Assembly (NCBI GenBank): GCA_034435015.1
Contig: DAOTYH010000097.1
Coordinates: forward strand, 1 to 12,156
Direction of reading: 5' to 3'
Length of the DNA: 12,156 nucleotides
Source: DAOTYH01 sp034435015
Lineage (GTDB): Bacteria > Chloroflexota > Anaerolineae > Aggregatilineales > UBA3940
Shown here: positions 5,773 to 12,156 of the stretch, piece by piece
How the letters are laid out: every line of letters starts with the position of its first letter
Numbering within the stretch: position 1 is the first letter of the stretch
The notes under the pieces: model-generated
Told to the model about the DNA's origin: nothing
What the model saw: the letters and a program-made list of their open reading frames with translations, nothing else
Databases searched by the model: none
Program-made: the position numbers and the translations under genes

Positions 5773-8700
5773 GTGAGTCTGCGATCTGACCTGACTGGCG
5801 AGTGGCGCCGTACGGGCCGCGTGTACCTTGATATTAGACCACGCGAGCGCGAGCCGTTGCCCTCCGGTGAGATTGAGCTTCCCCCTCCGCCTAATCCACC
5901 ACCCCCCCCTTCCAAGCCAAATATGTGGCTCGCGATCACTATGCCAATGACAGGTCTGCTTGCGGCAGTTACCACCATTCTTACATCTCAGGGAAGGATG
6001 TGGTATGTCGCGTTACCAATGATTTTCATGGCAATTATTATTCCCAGTGTGCAACTTCTTGCATACCAGTCTAGCTTGAAGGAGCACGCTAAAGCGTTAG
6101 AAGACCAGACCGCACAATACCGCAATTTATTGGCAGATTATCGGCAACGGATTGACCAGATCGCAGCCCGGCAGAGGAGTATCCTGATAGATGAGAATCC
6201 ATCTCTCAGTGATCTGCTCAGGCGGGTTGACTACCGCGAGCGTGTGTGGGAACGACTTAAAATCCACGATGATTTCCTAACAGTGCGGGTAGGCATAGCG
6301 CCAGCACCTATTTCAGTAACTATCAAGCCCCCACGTGATAATCCCGTAGCGCCTGATGACCGTATCCATGAAGCCCTGGCACTGGCCGAAGAGGCTTCCC
6401 AAGTCAAGGGAATGCCATTCCTGCTCGACCTGCATAAACTGAGCACAGTTGGTATTGTTGGGGGAGAGCGGGGTGGTGATACCTTGTCGCTGGTACACAG
6501 CATGGTCCTCAATATTGCGGCACATCACTCTCCAAAAGATGTTCATTTGTACGTGATCAGCCATCGGCGCAATGCGGAAAAGTATTGGGAATGGGTGAAA
6601 TGGCTGCCTCATGTCAATGCGATAGGCACCAGTGAGGGAGGAAGCCGTCTCTCTTTCTCGCCTACGCGGAGTGAGGTAGTAATGTCGGCTTTGCTACAGG
6701 AATTCACCCGCCGCCAACAGCGGGATTTGGTGGGAGCACCCCATATTGTTGTGATTCTTGACCAAGCATCTGAGGCTATCTATAGCCCGGCAAGCGCCAT
6801 ACTCTTGGATCATGATCCTGGTCTCAATGTCAGTACTTTGTTTGTCGACAGACCTGTGCCTGCTCAGTGCCATGCTCTGCTAATTGTTGAAGGCGATGGC
6901 CAATTTTATTACCGCGAGACATGGCAATCCAGCCCTAAGGAAGGGCGTGTCCACGGGATAGCCGATCTGGCTACACTGGCTCAGTGCGAGCGAATGGCAC
7001 GTAGCCTTGCCCCCCTGCGGACTGAGTTAGTAACGACTGGTGAAATGCATGCCAGCGTGCGGTTGGTTGAACTACTGAATGCCCAGCAGGCAGATGAGGT
7101 TGACATTGGGGCACTTTATGCTGAGCATCAGCGGCCTGAAATGCAATTGGATTTTCCAATCGGCCTAAACCGCGAAAATAAGCCGATGCGGATGATCCTC
7201 CGTGAGGCGGGGCAGGGTGGCTTTGGGTCTCATGCTATATTGGCTGGTATGCCGGGAACAGGTAAGAGCGTTCTGCTTAAGACAATTGTGTTGAGTATAG
7301 CAGCAACCCATTCACCAGCCGTTGTGAACTTTCTGCTAGGAGACTTCAAGGCGGGTGCGGCAGAGTTGAAAGAGTTGCAAACATTACCCCACGTTGTGGG
7401 GTACATCACCGACTTGGATGAGGCGATGGCTGAACGGGCGCGTATTGCAATGGAAAGCGAGCTGAAGCGCCGCCAGCGAAAGATGGATCAAGCCGGAGGC
7501 AGAGTTACCGATATTTGGAGCTACAATAGAGAGAACCCGGAAGACCCATTGCCCCACCTGATCATCATTCTTGATGAGTTTGCACGTGCGCTTCAACTTA
7601 ACAGCGCTTTCCGCGCCACGATGGACGATATCGCCGCTCGTGGGCGTGCCCTAGGAGTCCACCTATTTCTCAGCACACAACGTGCATCTGATTTCGACGA
7701 GAGAATCCGGCCCAACATTGACTTTCGACTCAGTCTACGTGTTGCCAGTCGGCAGGACAGCATGACAATGTTCCATCGTCCAGATGCCGCAGACATACCT
7801 TCAACCCGACCTGGGCGTGGTTACATCCAGTACTCTGGGAGTGAAGGGGAAGTTTTTGAACCATTTCAGGCCGCTCACGCCCTAGCACTTCATCAAGTAG
7901 GACGACAGACATCACAACAAATTGAGCCATTCAAGGTTTTTCGAATTGGGCCAGAAGGCCAGCGGGAACAGATTGCCCACTATAAAGGGGGCATATTGTC
8001 ACCCTCTACTAATACTAATACTGAGGAGGGCAACGGGGCACGTTCTGAGGCAGCAGTTCTAATCGAAAGGATCATTGCGCATTGTAAGGAAGCAGGATAC
8101 CCCCCCGCACACAGGATTTACCTGCCTGAACTGCCAGAACCATCTGAGTTACCTGCCTTCCGCCTGCTGAGAGAAGCCCCAGTTTTTTGTGGTGTGGATC
8201 AAGAAGTGTGGTGGGCCAGACAAGAACCTAGTAGTCTTGCCAATAGACTGGTTGTGCCGGTTGGCTTGCTTGATATACCGTCTGAACAGCGGCAGGATAC
8301 CTGGCTTATTGATTTCAAGGCCCATGATGGTCACTTCTGGGTTGCGGGTGCGCCAGGTTCTGGAAAAGCGTTATTCTTACGCACCCTGATCTTGACACTG
8401 GCTGCTACCCACTCACCGGCAGATTTAGAGTTCTATTTACTGGACTTTGGTCAAGGAGTTCTGCACCTCTTTGAGTCTCTGCCACACTGCAATGGCAACG
8501 TATTCCGGCCCCAAGAACAGGAGCGTGTTAGCAGGCTTATTGACTTCTTAGCAGGCGAGGCAGACAGGCGACAGAAGTTATTTGCTGATGCTCAGGTTGA
8601 AGGCCCTCAGGCTTATCGAACTCAGTACCCCAATGAGCCTCTCCCCTCCCTGTTTGTGGTGTTTGACAACTTCGACCGTTTCAAGAAAGACTATACTGAG

Positions 8701-9930
8701 AGCGTGGATAAAATCATCAGATTGACCACTGTGGGTCAATCAGTGGACATCCACCTGATATTCAGTACCAACCTGGCTAGTGAGCTTACACCCAACATCC
8801 GCAATAATATCGTGAACCGGCTTGCCCTGCGGCTGGTCAGCCCTGATGATTTCTTGGAGTTGGTCGGCAAACGCATCAACTTCACTTCAAAAGTCCAGGG
8901 ACGTGGATACATTAGGCAGGGCGAATCTCTTATCGAGTGTCAGGTGGCGGCGCCGTTCGACACTCCAGCGTTACCGGCGCAGGATCAGCTACAGCAGATC
9001 ATTCAATCCATGGCAGAAGCATGGGCTGGTCAGCCAGCCGTGCGTACTATCGAGGCACTAGCACCACATATTGACTTGGGCATGTTGATTGCCGCCACAG
9101 CGGGACAGTTCAGCAAAATGCCCATAACACGGCCTATTGGCTTGGGCTATAGCCACTTACAACCCATCATGCTGGACCTTGAGCGTTATGCCCCTGTCAG
9201 CCTGATCGTCAGCCCGCCCCGCCGGGGCAAAACAGAACTGTTGGTCACACTATGCCTCGCCATTATGGCCAGCTCTGCTCTTAGACAGATCACTGACCTG
9301 TACATCCTTGACTTCCAGGGCGGTCATTTGAGGTACCTGCGTAACATGCCCGACGTGCACTACATACCACCAGATGACAAAGTTGCTTCTACGTTACAAG
9401 CTCTGGTGGATGAACTTCGTCAGCGGGCAGATGCCCTGCAGAGCCGCCGGGCAAGTATGGCCGATATGACGCTGTCTGCCATGACACTGTCTGGTGACCG
9501 TCACCACACAGTCATACTCATTGATGACCTGAAAGGGATGTTACAAGCTGACAAGAGCGTCTTTGAGGTAGTTGATCAACTTGTGACCCTCCCGCGGGAA
9601 GCGGGGGTCTGCCTGTTTATGGCCGCTGAACCACCCGATATTCAGCAAAACTGGACGACACACCCTGCCCTCAAACTGGGGCGTCAGGGGGGGAGCGGCA
9701 TAGTACTCTCCAGTGACCAAACTTCCCTGGAGATGTTAGCATTACAGGTATCGCTTGCTGATCGAAGGAAGCACAGCAATTTGTCTGTTGGGCGTGGTTT
9801 TCTTGTCGAACATGGGCAGTGGGAAGTCGTGCAGTTTGCCACTCTGCTTCCGGAAGACGAGGGTGTGCGGGTAGGGAGAGAGGTCTATCGGGCGCGGATT
9901 GAAGAAATCCTGCAAACGGCTAAGGGGTAA
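5773..9930 (+). CDS. eccC: EccC-type type VII secretion ATPase (FtsK/SpoIIIE family)
   Basis: This 1385-aa membrane motor recognises WXG100 substrates and drives their export. A cytoplasmic proline-rich stretch (37-49) precedes two transmembrane helices (~51-70 and ~77-97) and a coiled coil (~100-135). Four ATPase-like modules follow. Module 0 (~215-420) is degenerate, with VGGERGGDT replacing the P-loop. Module 1 is intact: Walker A AGMPGTGKS (491-499), Walker B LIIILDEF (596-603) with the catalytic Glu, and the STQRAS sensor (634-639). Module 2 has GAPGSGKA (859-866, Ala for Ser/Thr) and VFDNFD without Glu (963-968). Module 3 has SPPRRGKT (1147-1154) and LIDD (1249-1252). Length and domain order match single-chain EccC; no FHA domains are present, unlike Firmicutes EssC. 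The start is GTG at 5773, with GGAAGGAG 11 bases upstream. It sits inside a four-gene run with WXG proteins on both sides. Confidence 0.95.
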   Translation: MSLRSDLTGEWRRTGRVYLDIRPREREPLPSGEIELPPPPNPPPPPSKPNMWLAITMPMTGLLAAVTTILTSQGRMWYVALPMIFMAIIIPSVQLLAYQSSLKEHAKALEDQTAQYRNLLADYRQRIDQIAARQRSILIDENPSLSDLLRRVDYRERVWERLKIHDDFLTVRVGIAPAPISVTIKPPRDNPVAPDDRIHEALALAEEASQVKGMPFLLDLHKLSTVGIVGGERGGDTLSLVHSMVLNIAAHHSPKDVHLYVISHRRNAEKYWEWVKWLPHVNAIGTSEGGSRLSFSPTRSEVVMSALLQEFTRRQQRDLVGAPHIVVILDQASEAIYSPASAILLDHDPGLNVSTLFVDRPVPAQCHALLIVEGDGQFYYRETWQSSPKEGRVHGIADLATLAQCERMARSLAPLRTELVTTGEMHASVRLVELLNAQQADEVDIGALYAEHQRPEMQLDFPIGLNRENKPMRMILREAGQGGFGSHAILAGMPGTGKSVLLKTIVLSIAATHSPAVVNFLLGDFKAGAAELKELQTLPHVVGYITDLDEAMAERARIAMESELKRRQRKMDQAGGRVTDIWSYNRENPEDPLPHLIIILDEFARALQLNSAFRATMDDIAARGRALGVHLFLSTQRASDFDERIRPNIDFRLSLRVASRQDSMTMFHRPDAADIPSTRPGRGYIQYSGSEGEVFEPFQAAHALALHQVGRQTSQQIEPFKVFRIGPEGQREQIAHYKGGILSPSTNTNTEEGNGARSEAAVLIERIIAHCKEAGYPPAHRIYLPELPEPSELPAFRLLREAPVFCGVDQEVWWARQEPSSLANRLVVPVGLLDIPSEQRQDTWLIDFKAHDGHFWVAGAPGSGKALFLRTLILTLAATHSPADLEFYLLDFGQGVLHLFESLPHCNGNVFRPQEQERVSRLIDFLAGEADRRQKLFADAQVEGPQAYRTQYPNEPLPSLFVVFDNFDRFKKDYTESVDKIIRLTTVGQSVDIHLIFSTNLASELTPNIRNNIVNRLALRLVSPDDFLELVGKRINFTSKVQGRGYIRQGESLIECQVAAPFDTPALPAQDQLQQIIQSMAEAWAGQPAVRTIEALAPHIDLGMLIAATAGQFSKMPITRPIGLGYSHLQPIMLDLERYAPVSLIVSPPRRGKTELLVTLCLAIMASSALRQITDLYILDFQGGHLRYLRNMPDVHYIPPDDKVASTLQALVDELRQRADALQSRRASMADMTLSAMTLSGDRHHTVILIDDLKGMLQADKSVFEVVDQLVTLPREAGVCLFMAAEPPDIQQNWTTHPALKLGRQGGSGIVLSSDQTSLEMLALQVSLADRRKHSNLSVGRGFLVEHGQWEVVQFATLLPEDEGVRVGREVYRARIEEILQTAKG

Positions 9931-9979
9931 AGTTAAAATCTTTGACTGATAAACTATGTTGTATGGGTAGGAGGCTGTT

Positions 9980-10903
9980 ATGTCTGTGTTGCGCATGCAG
10001 ACAGAGCTGGTACGCGAGAACGGACAGCGCCTGAGGCTTCTAGCCGGTCAGATCTACGAGCAAGCGCAGAATATATCCGGAGCATGGAACGCGCTCGACT
10101 GGGAGGGGGCAGGCATTGCCCAGCTTAGCGGCTGGGCTGGAGACTTGACCTCTCGGCTTTGTCAGCTTGCCAATGAGCTAGACAATTTGGGTATTCGCGC
10201 CATCGGCGAGGCTGACGAATGGGAGTTGGCTGATGCTGAGGGCGCAACGGGCTTTTCGCGGATGGGTGAGATTATCACTCTACGGGAGGCAGGGTACGGG
10301 GGTCAAGCCGGTGGAGGCGCAACGGGCTTTTCGCGGATGGGTGAGATTATCACAGGTGTCTTCTCCAGCGCGGTGGGCGCAGTGTCTCTCCTATCTAGCA
10401 CTAAGAAGTTCTCTCATTTCCTGCCGCATGCCTTCAGTTGGCTTTCTGAAGATGTTGCTTCCTTTCGTGTCAAATCCAGCGCCTTAGGCAAGTTTGATGT
10501 TGATGTTAGGGTTACCCGCGGAGACTTGTTGGGGATTGCCTTTGAGACCGGATTTGAAACCGTTGATCGAACACCCGAAGAGGGATTCTTGCAGGCCTCA
10601 ACCACAGCGCTTGTCAGCAACGTGCTTGATTTTGCAATCGTTGCAGGTGCTTCTACGATCGTAGCTACAGCATTGGTCACTTCTGCCCCAGCAATTGCGA
10701 CTGCCAGCGCGGTCATTAGCATGGGTTATGAGTTTACCCTTTTAGGCGGCAATCTCCTGGCTCAGTTCACTGGAAGCCAGCAAATAGCCAATTTGGTGGA
10801 CACAATTGACATCAGCACCTACACGGATCGCCTTACGGATGGGATATATGATTGGTGCGAAAATATATTCTCTCGCGGCATAGCCCTCCTTAAGGCCTTG
10901 TGA
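9980..10903 (+). CDS. WXG-domain protein with hydrophobic C-terminal region, candidate type VII substrate
   Basis: This is a 307-aa protein with no close match I can name. Residues ~1-85 read as a WXG100-like helical hairpin, with W41-E42-G43 at the turn (ALDWEGAGIAQ). Residues ~86-130 form a Gly-rich linker containing a 13-residue repeat, GATGFSRMGEIIT, at 88-100 and again at 113-125. The rest is a separate domain with an Ala/Val/Thr-rich hydrophobic stretch (~211-262, GASTIVATALVTSAPAIATA region) able to form two membrane-seeking helices. YDWCE near the C-terminus (290-294) fits YxxxD/E, but its position makes that weak evidence. A WXG or LXG head joined to a different tail is the usual plan of type VII effectors, and a membrane-active tail is plausible. 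It could instead be a structural partner of the 90-aa WXG100. ATG 9980 has TAGGAGG 6 bases upstream; the gene lies 49 bases after eccC. Confidence 0.85.
   Translation: MSVLRMQTELVRENGQRLRLLAGQIYEQAQNISGAWNALDWEGAGIAQLSGWAGDLTSRLCQLANELDNLGIRAIGEADEWELADAEGATGFSRMGEIITLREAGYGGQAGGGATGFSRMGEIITGVFSSAVGAVSLLSSTKKFSHFLPHAFSWLSEDVASFRVKSSALGKFDVDVRVTRGDLLGIAFETGFETVDRTPEEGFLQASTTALVSNVLDFAIVAGASTIVATALVTSAPAIATASAVISMGYEFTLLGGNLLAQFTGSQQIANLVDTIDISTYTDRLTDGIYDWCENIFSRGIALLKAL
10241..10353 (+). repeat. In-frame 38-bp direct repeat inside the WXG-domain gene
   Basis: Positions 10241-10278 and 10316-10353 are identical over 38 bases, starting GGCGCAACGGGC and ending GAGATTATCAC. The copies are offset by 75 bases, exactly 25 codons, so the reading frame is kept. 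The 37-base spacer encodes a Gly-rich loop. Identity at synonymous positions points to a recent duplication. Confidence 0.95.
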
Positions 10904-10936
10904 TTTTTTTAACGATGCAATATAGGTGAACATCTA

Positions 10937-11740
10937 ATGGACAAGAAAGATACGCTGACCATTACTCTAAGCGATGAGGAACTTTACGTAGTCCTGATCT
11001 ATCTGGGCGCAGAATCCCTGATCGGTTTCGACGCCGCTGAGGCAATCAACTCCAAGGCGGAAGACACCAGGCGGGATATATTGGCTACAGCAGAACGTGC
11101 GCTTGTCGCCCGCGGATTTCTCGTTCTGGAAGAAGGCAAGAGTGAACTGACATTGATCGCCCCTGTGCTGGCGGCTGTGGGCGCCTGCGCATACCCTGAT
11201 GTCAGCCTGACAGTAGGTCGGCAAGCAAAGGATACAGAGCCGGAGATAGCGTACTTTCACCTCTCGCGCAAGATGGCAGTGTTACATGGCAAGCCGATGA
11301 CCGGTATCCATTCGTTCATTGCCTTCGAGTCGGCAGAGAAGTTGCAGGAAGGATTGAATCGCCTGATGCAGATTGGCACCTATCAGGCGGCAGACTATCC
11401 TGCCTATACCATCCCTGGGCAGGTTCTTGCGCGGGTGCGTGAACTCTTACAGACCGGCGGTGTCAAGGAGGCTGCGACGCACTTACAAACAGCCGGGCTG
11501 GATACAGCCACAGCCTCTGCCTTTGCCGCCGATATACTGGCCATGCGCTTACTCATGTCATTCTCGCGAGTCAACCGCGCGGACGGCATTGAGAAGATGA
11601 CTGCCTCGTTCACAATCCTAGAAGGGCAGGAGCATCTGTGGAGGTTGACCAACACTCCAGAAGGCGACAGCGTGATTGTAGAAACAGCATCCGACCAAGC
11701 GGTGCGCGAGGCGGTAGGGGGCTTGCTGGTAATTGATTAA
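10937..11740 (+). CDS. EspG-like candidate type VII chaperone / unknown protein
   Basis: This 267-aa soluble protein has no signal peptide or transmembrane helix. I have no firm family match, but its layout resembles EspG, the cytosolic chaperone of ESX substrates. An N-terminal helix begins with LSDEELYVVLIYLGAE (11-26), followed by a winged-helix-like segment with LVARGFLVLEEG (56-67) and a strand-helix middle (LIAPVLAAVGACAYPD, 73-88). The C-terminal module ends with HLWRLTNTPEGDSVIVETAS (about residues 233-252) and then a final helix. Mycobacterial EspG proteins are of similar length (about 280-300 aa). The gene follows the WXG-domain gene by 33 bases, with TAGGTGA 7 bases before the ATG. 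A chaperone for the 9980 protein or for the WXG100 protein is therefore the leading idea; an immunity protein is the main alternative. The gene call is strong; the EspG assignment is an inference from pattern and context. Confidence 0.85.
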   Translation: MDKKDTLTITLSDEELYVVLIYLGAESLIGFDAAEAINSKAEDTRRDILATAERALVARGFLVLEEGKSELTLIAPVLAAVGACAYPDVSLTVGRQAKDTEPEIAYFHLSRKMAVLHGKPMTGIHSFIAFESAEKLQEGLNRLMQIGTYQAADYPAYTIPGQVLARVRELLQTGGVKEAATHLQTAGLDTATASAFAADILAMRLLMSFSRVNRADGIEKMTASFTILEGQEHLWRLTNTPEGDSVIVETASDQAVREAVGGLLVID

Positions 11741-11750
11741 TCGTTAACGG

Positions 11751-12014
11751 GGCATGGTGGGCTACTCGGTCACGAAATGGTGCGGCGCTGATCTTCCTGC
11801 GTTTTGGCTCCTGAACGATGAAGCTGACATACTCACCCGGCTGGTAGCTCTCATCCCGCAGATCATGGTACAGGCTGAGCAGTTCATAGTCCAGGTTACG
11901 TGCAAAGCTGGCTGCTGCGGGGGTGTAGCGCTTGCCGCGCCGGGGTTTGCGCCATGCCAGCATCAGGTTATGCCAGTCCGTAATTTGCGGGTAGAGGTTT
12001 TTATACGTTTTCAT
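11751..12014 (-). pseudogene. 5' fragment of a DGR/group II-like reverse transcriptase
   Basis: From the ATG at 12014, about 88 codons match the N-terminal part of diversity-generating-retroelement-type and related group II-like reverse transcriptases: KTYKNLYPQI (2-11), LAWRKPRRGKR (~19-29), LYHDLRDESYQPGEY (~48-62), and EPKRRKISAAPFRDRVAHHA (69-88). In intact relatives the last motif continues into LCN and then the catalytic palm. Here the match stops at 11751 and the frame runs on, as unrelated residues, through the convergent end of the 267-aa gene to 11610. The finger region is therefore present, but the YxDD active site and thumb are gone, so it cannot polymerise. No frameshift is seen before the break. 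A Shine-Dalgarno-like AGGGAGG lies at 12031-12037, 16 bases upstream. Whether the source was a DGR or a stand-alone RT cannot be decided from this fragment. Confidence 0.7.
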
Positions 12015-12156
12015 ACTGCTACACGAATCGCCTCCCTAGAAACTTGCGGCGGCCGCGCTTCGCGCGGCTGTACCGGTGAGGGGGTGTTCCCCTCACACTC
12101 CCCCCCAGAAACCAGAAGCCCAGAGGCCAGAAGCCAGCGCTGTCCCAGCCGCAGGC
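12015..12156 (-). other. Structured leader of the reverse-transcriptase fragment
   Basis: No gene is visible here. On the side facing the RT start are two perfect hairpins: GCCGCGC (12052-12058) with GCGCGGC (12062-12068) around a 3-base loop, and GTGAGGGG (12076-12083) with CCCCTCAC (12089-12096) around GTGTT. Beyond them lie heptads of the form CCAGAAR (12105-12140). GC-rich hairpins close to the template repeat and RT are common in diversity-generating retroelements. A template repeat, if present, would lie past the right edge. Confidence 0.5.
12105..12140. repeat. Degenerate heptad repeat (CCAGAAR)
   Basis: Five heptads follow each other with one inserted C: CCAGAAA, CCAGAAG, (C), CCAGAGG, CCAGAAG, CCAGCGC. 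This is a short low-complexity tandem repeat upstream of the RT fragment. It is too short and irregular for a CRISPR array, and no function is assigned. Confidence 0.6.

Noticed and set aside
10241..10353. The 38-bp repeat as a DGR template/variable repeat pair linked to the nearby RT
   Set aside because: The copies are identical with no adenine-specific mismatches, they are short, and both lie inside one coding sequence. A simple duplication explains them.
10888..10910. Intrinsic terminator after the WXG-domain gene (seven T's at 10904-10910)
   Set aside because: The T-run is clear, but the preceding sequence offers only CCTTAAGG or a 3-bp stem, too weak to call; the next gene follows in 33 bases.
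11610..11750. The C-terminal part of the 134-aa frame on the minus strand as real reverse transcriptase
   Set aside because: After HHA the residues no longer match RTs, and this stretch is antisense to the end of the convergent 267-aa gene.
12105..12140. CRISPR array or attachment site in the CCAGAAR heptads
   Set aside because: Units are 7 bases, imperfect and without spacers; this is low-complexity tandem sequence.
1..12156. tRNA, rRNA, riboswitch or complete insertion sequence
   Set aside because: I saw no cloverleaf, rRNA motif, known aptamer core or transposase reading frame on either strand. A dedicated covariance-model scan was not possible here.

Overview
The window looks like a chromosomal segment of a Gram-positive-like or monoderm bacterium, most plausibly a member of the Chloroflexota. 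The reasons are a NuoC-NuoD fusion in a short nuoB-nuoCD-nuoI cluster, a WXG100/EccC secretion locus built on an actinobacterial-like plan but without the other actinobacterial components, and a diversity-generating-retroelement-like reverse transcriptase start. The taxonomic call is an inference from gene content; no rRNA or other marker gene is present.

Left half (1-4910, all minus strand): a respiratory and Fe-S block. In transcription order it holds nuoB (4910-4263), a fused nuoCD (4249-2426), nuoI (2416-1805), a small four-cysteine protein of unknown function (1666-1292) and an Mrp/ApbC-type P-loop ATPase (1111-62). The three nuo genes are tightly coupled, and each downstream ribosome binding site overlaps the preceding stop. 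They encode only the connecting or quinone module of complex I. The Mrp protein belongs to the family that includes complex I assembly factors, but it lacks the usual C-terminal CxxC.

Middle (4911-5372): a divergent intergenic region with a candidate nuoB promoter, a 7-bp palindrome, a long imperfect inverted repeat (5176-5262) and a strong-looking promoter (TTGACT, 18 bp, extended TATGAT) for the rightward operon.

Right half (5373-11740, plus strand): a compact four-gene type VII secretion (ESX-like) operon. It contains a 90-aa WXG100 protein, a 1385-aa EccC-type membrane ATPase, a 307-aa protein with an N-terminal WXG-like domain and a hydrophobic C-terminal region (candidate substrate or effector), and a 267-aa protein whose layout resembles the EspG chaperone family. 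No EccB, EccD, EccE, mycosin, EssA, EssB or EsaA gene is in the window, so this is either a minimal system or one whose other parts lie elsewhere. The WXG-effector candidate carries a recent-looking in-frame 38-bp direct repeat.

Right edge (11751-12156, minus strand): the first ~88 codons of a DGR or group II-like reverse transcriptase, broken off before the catalytic motifs where it meets the end of the secretion operon. A structured leader precedes it: two GC-rich hairpins and a run of heptads. The break and a 9-bp inverted match near the two ends of the operon suggest the secretion locus sits at a rearrangement junction.
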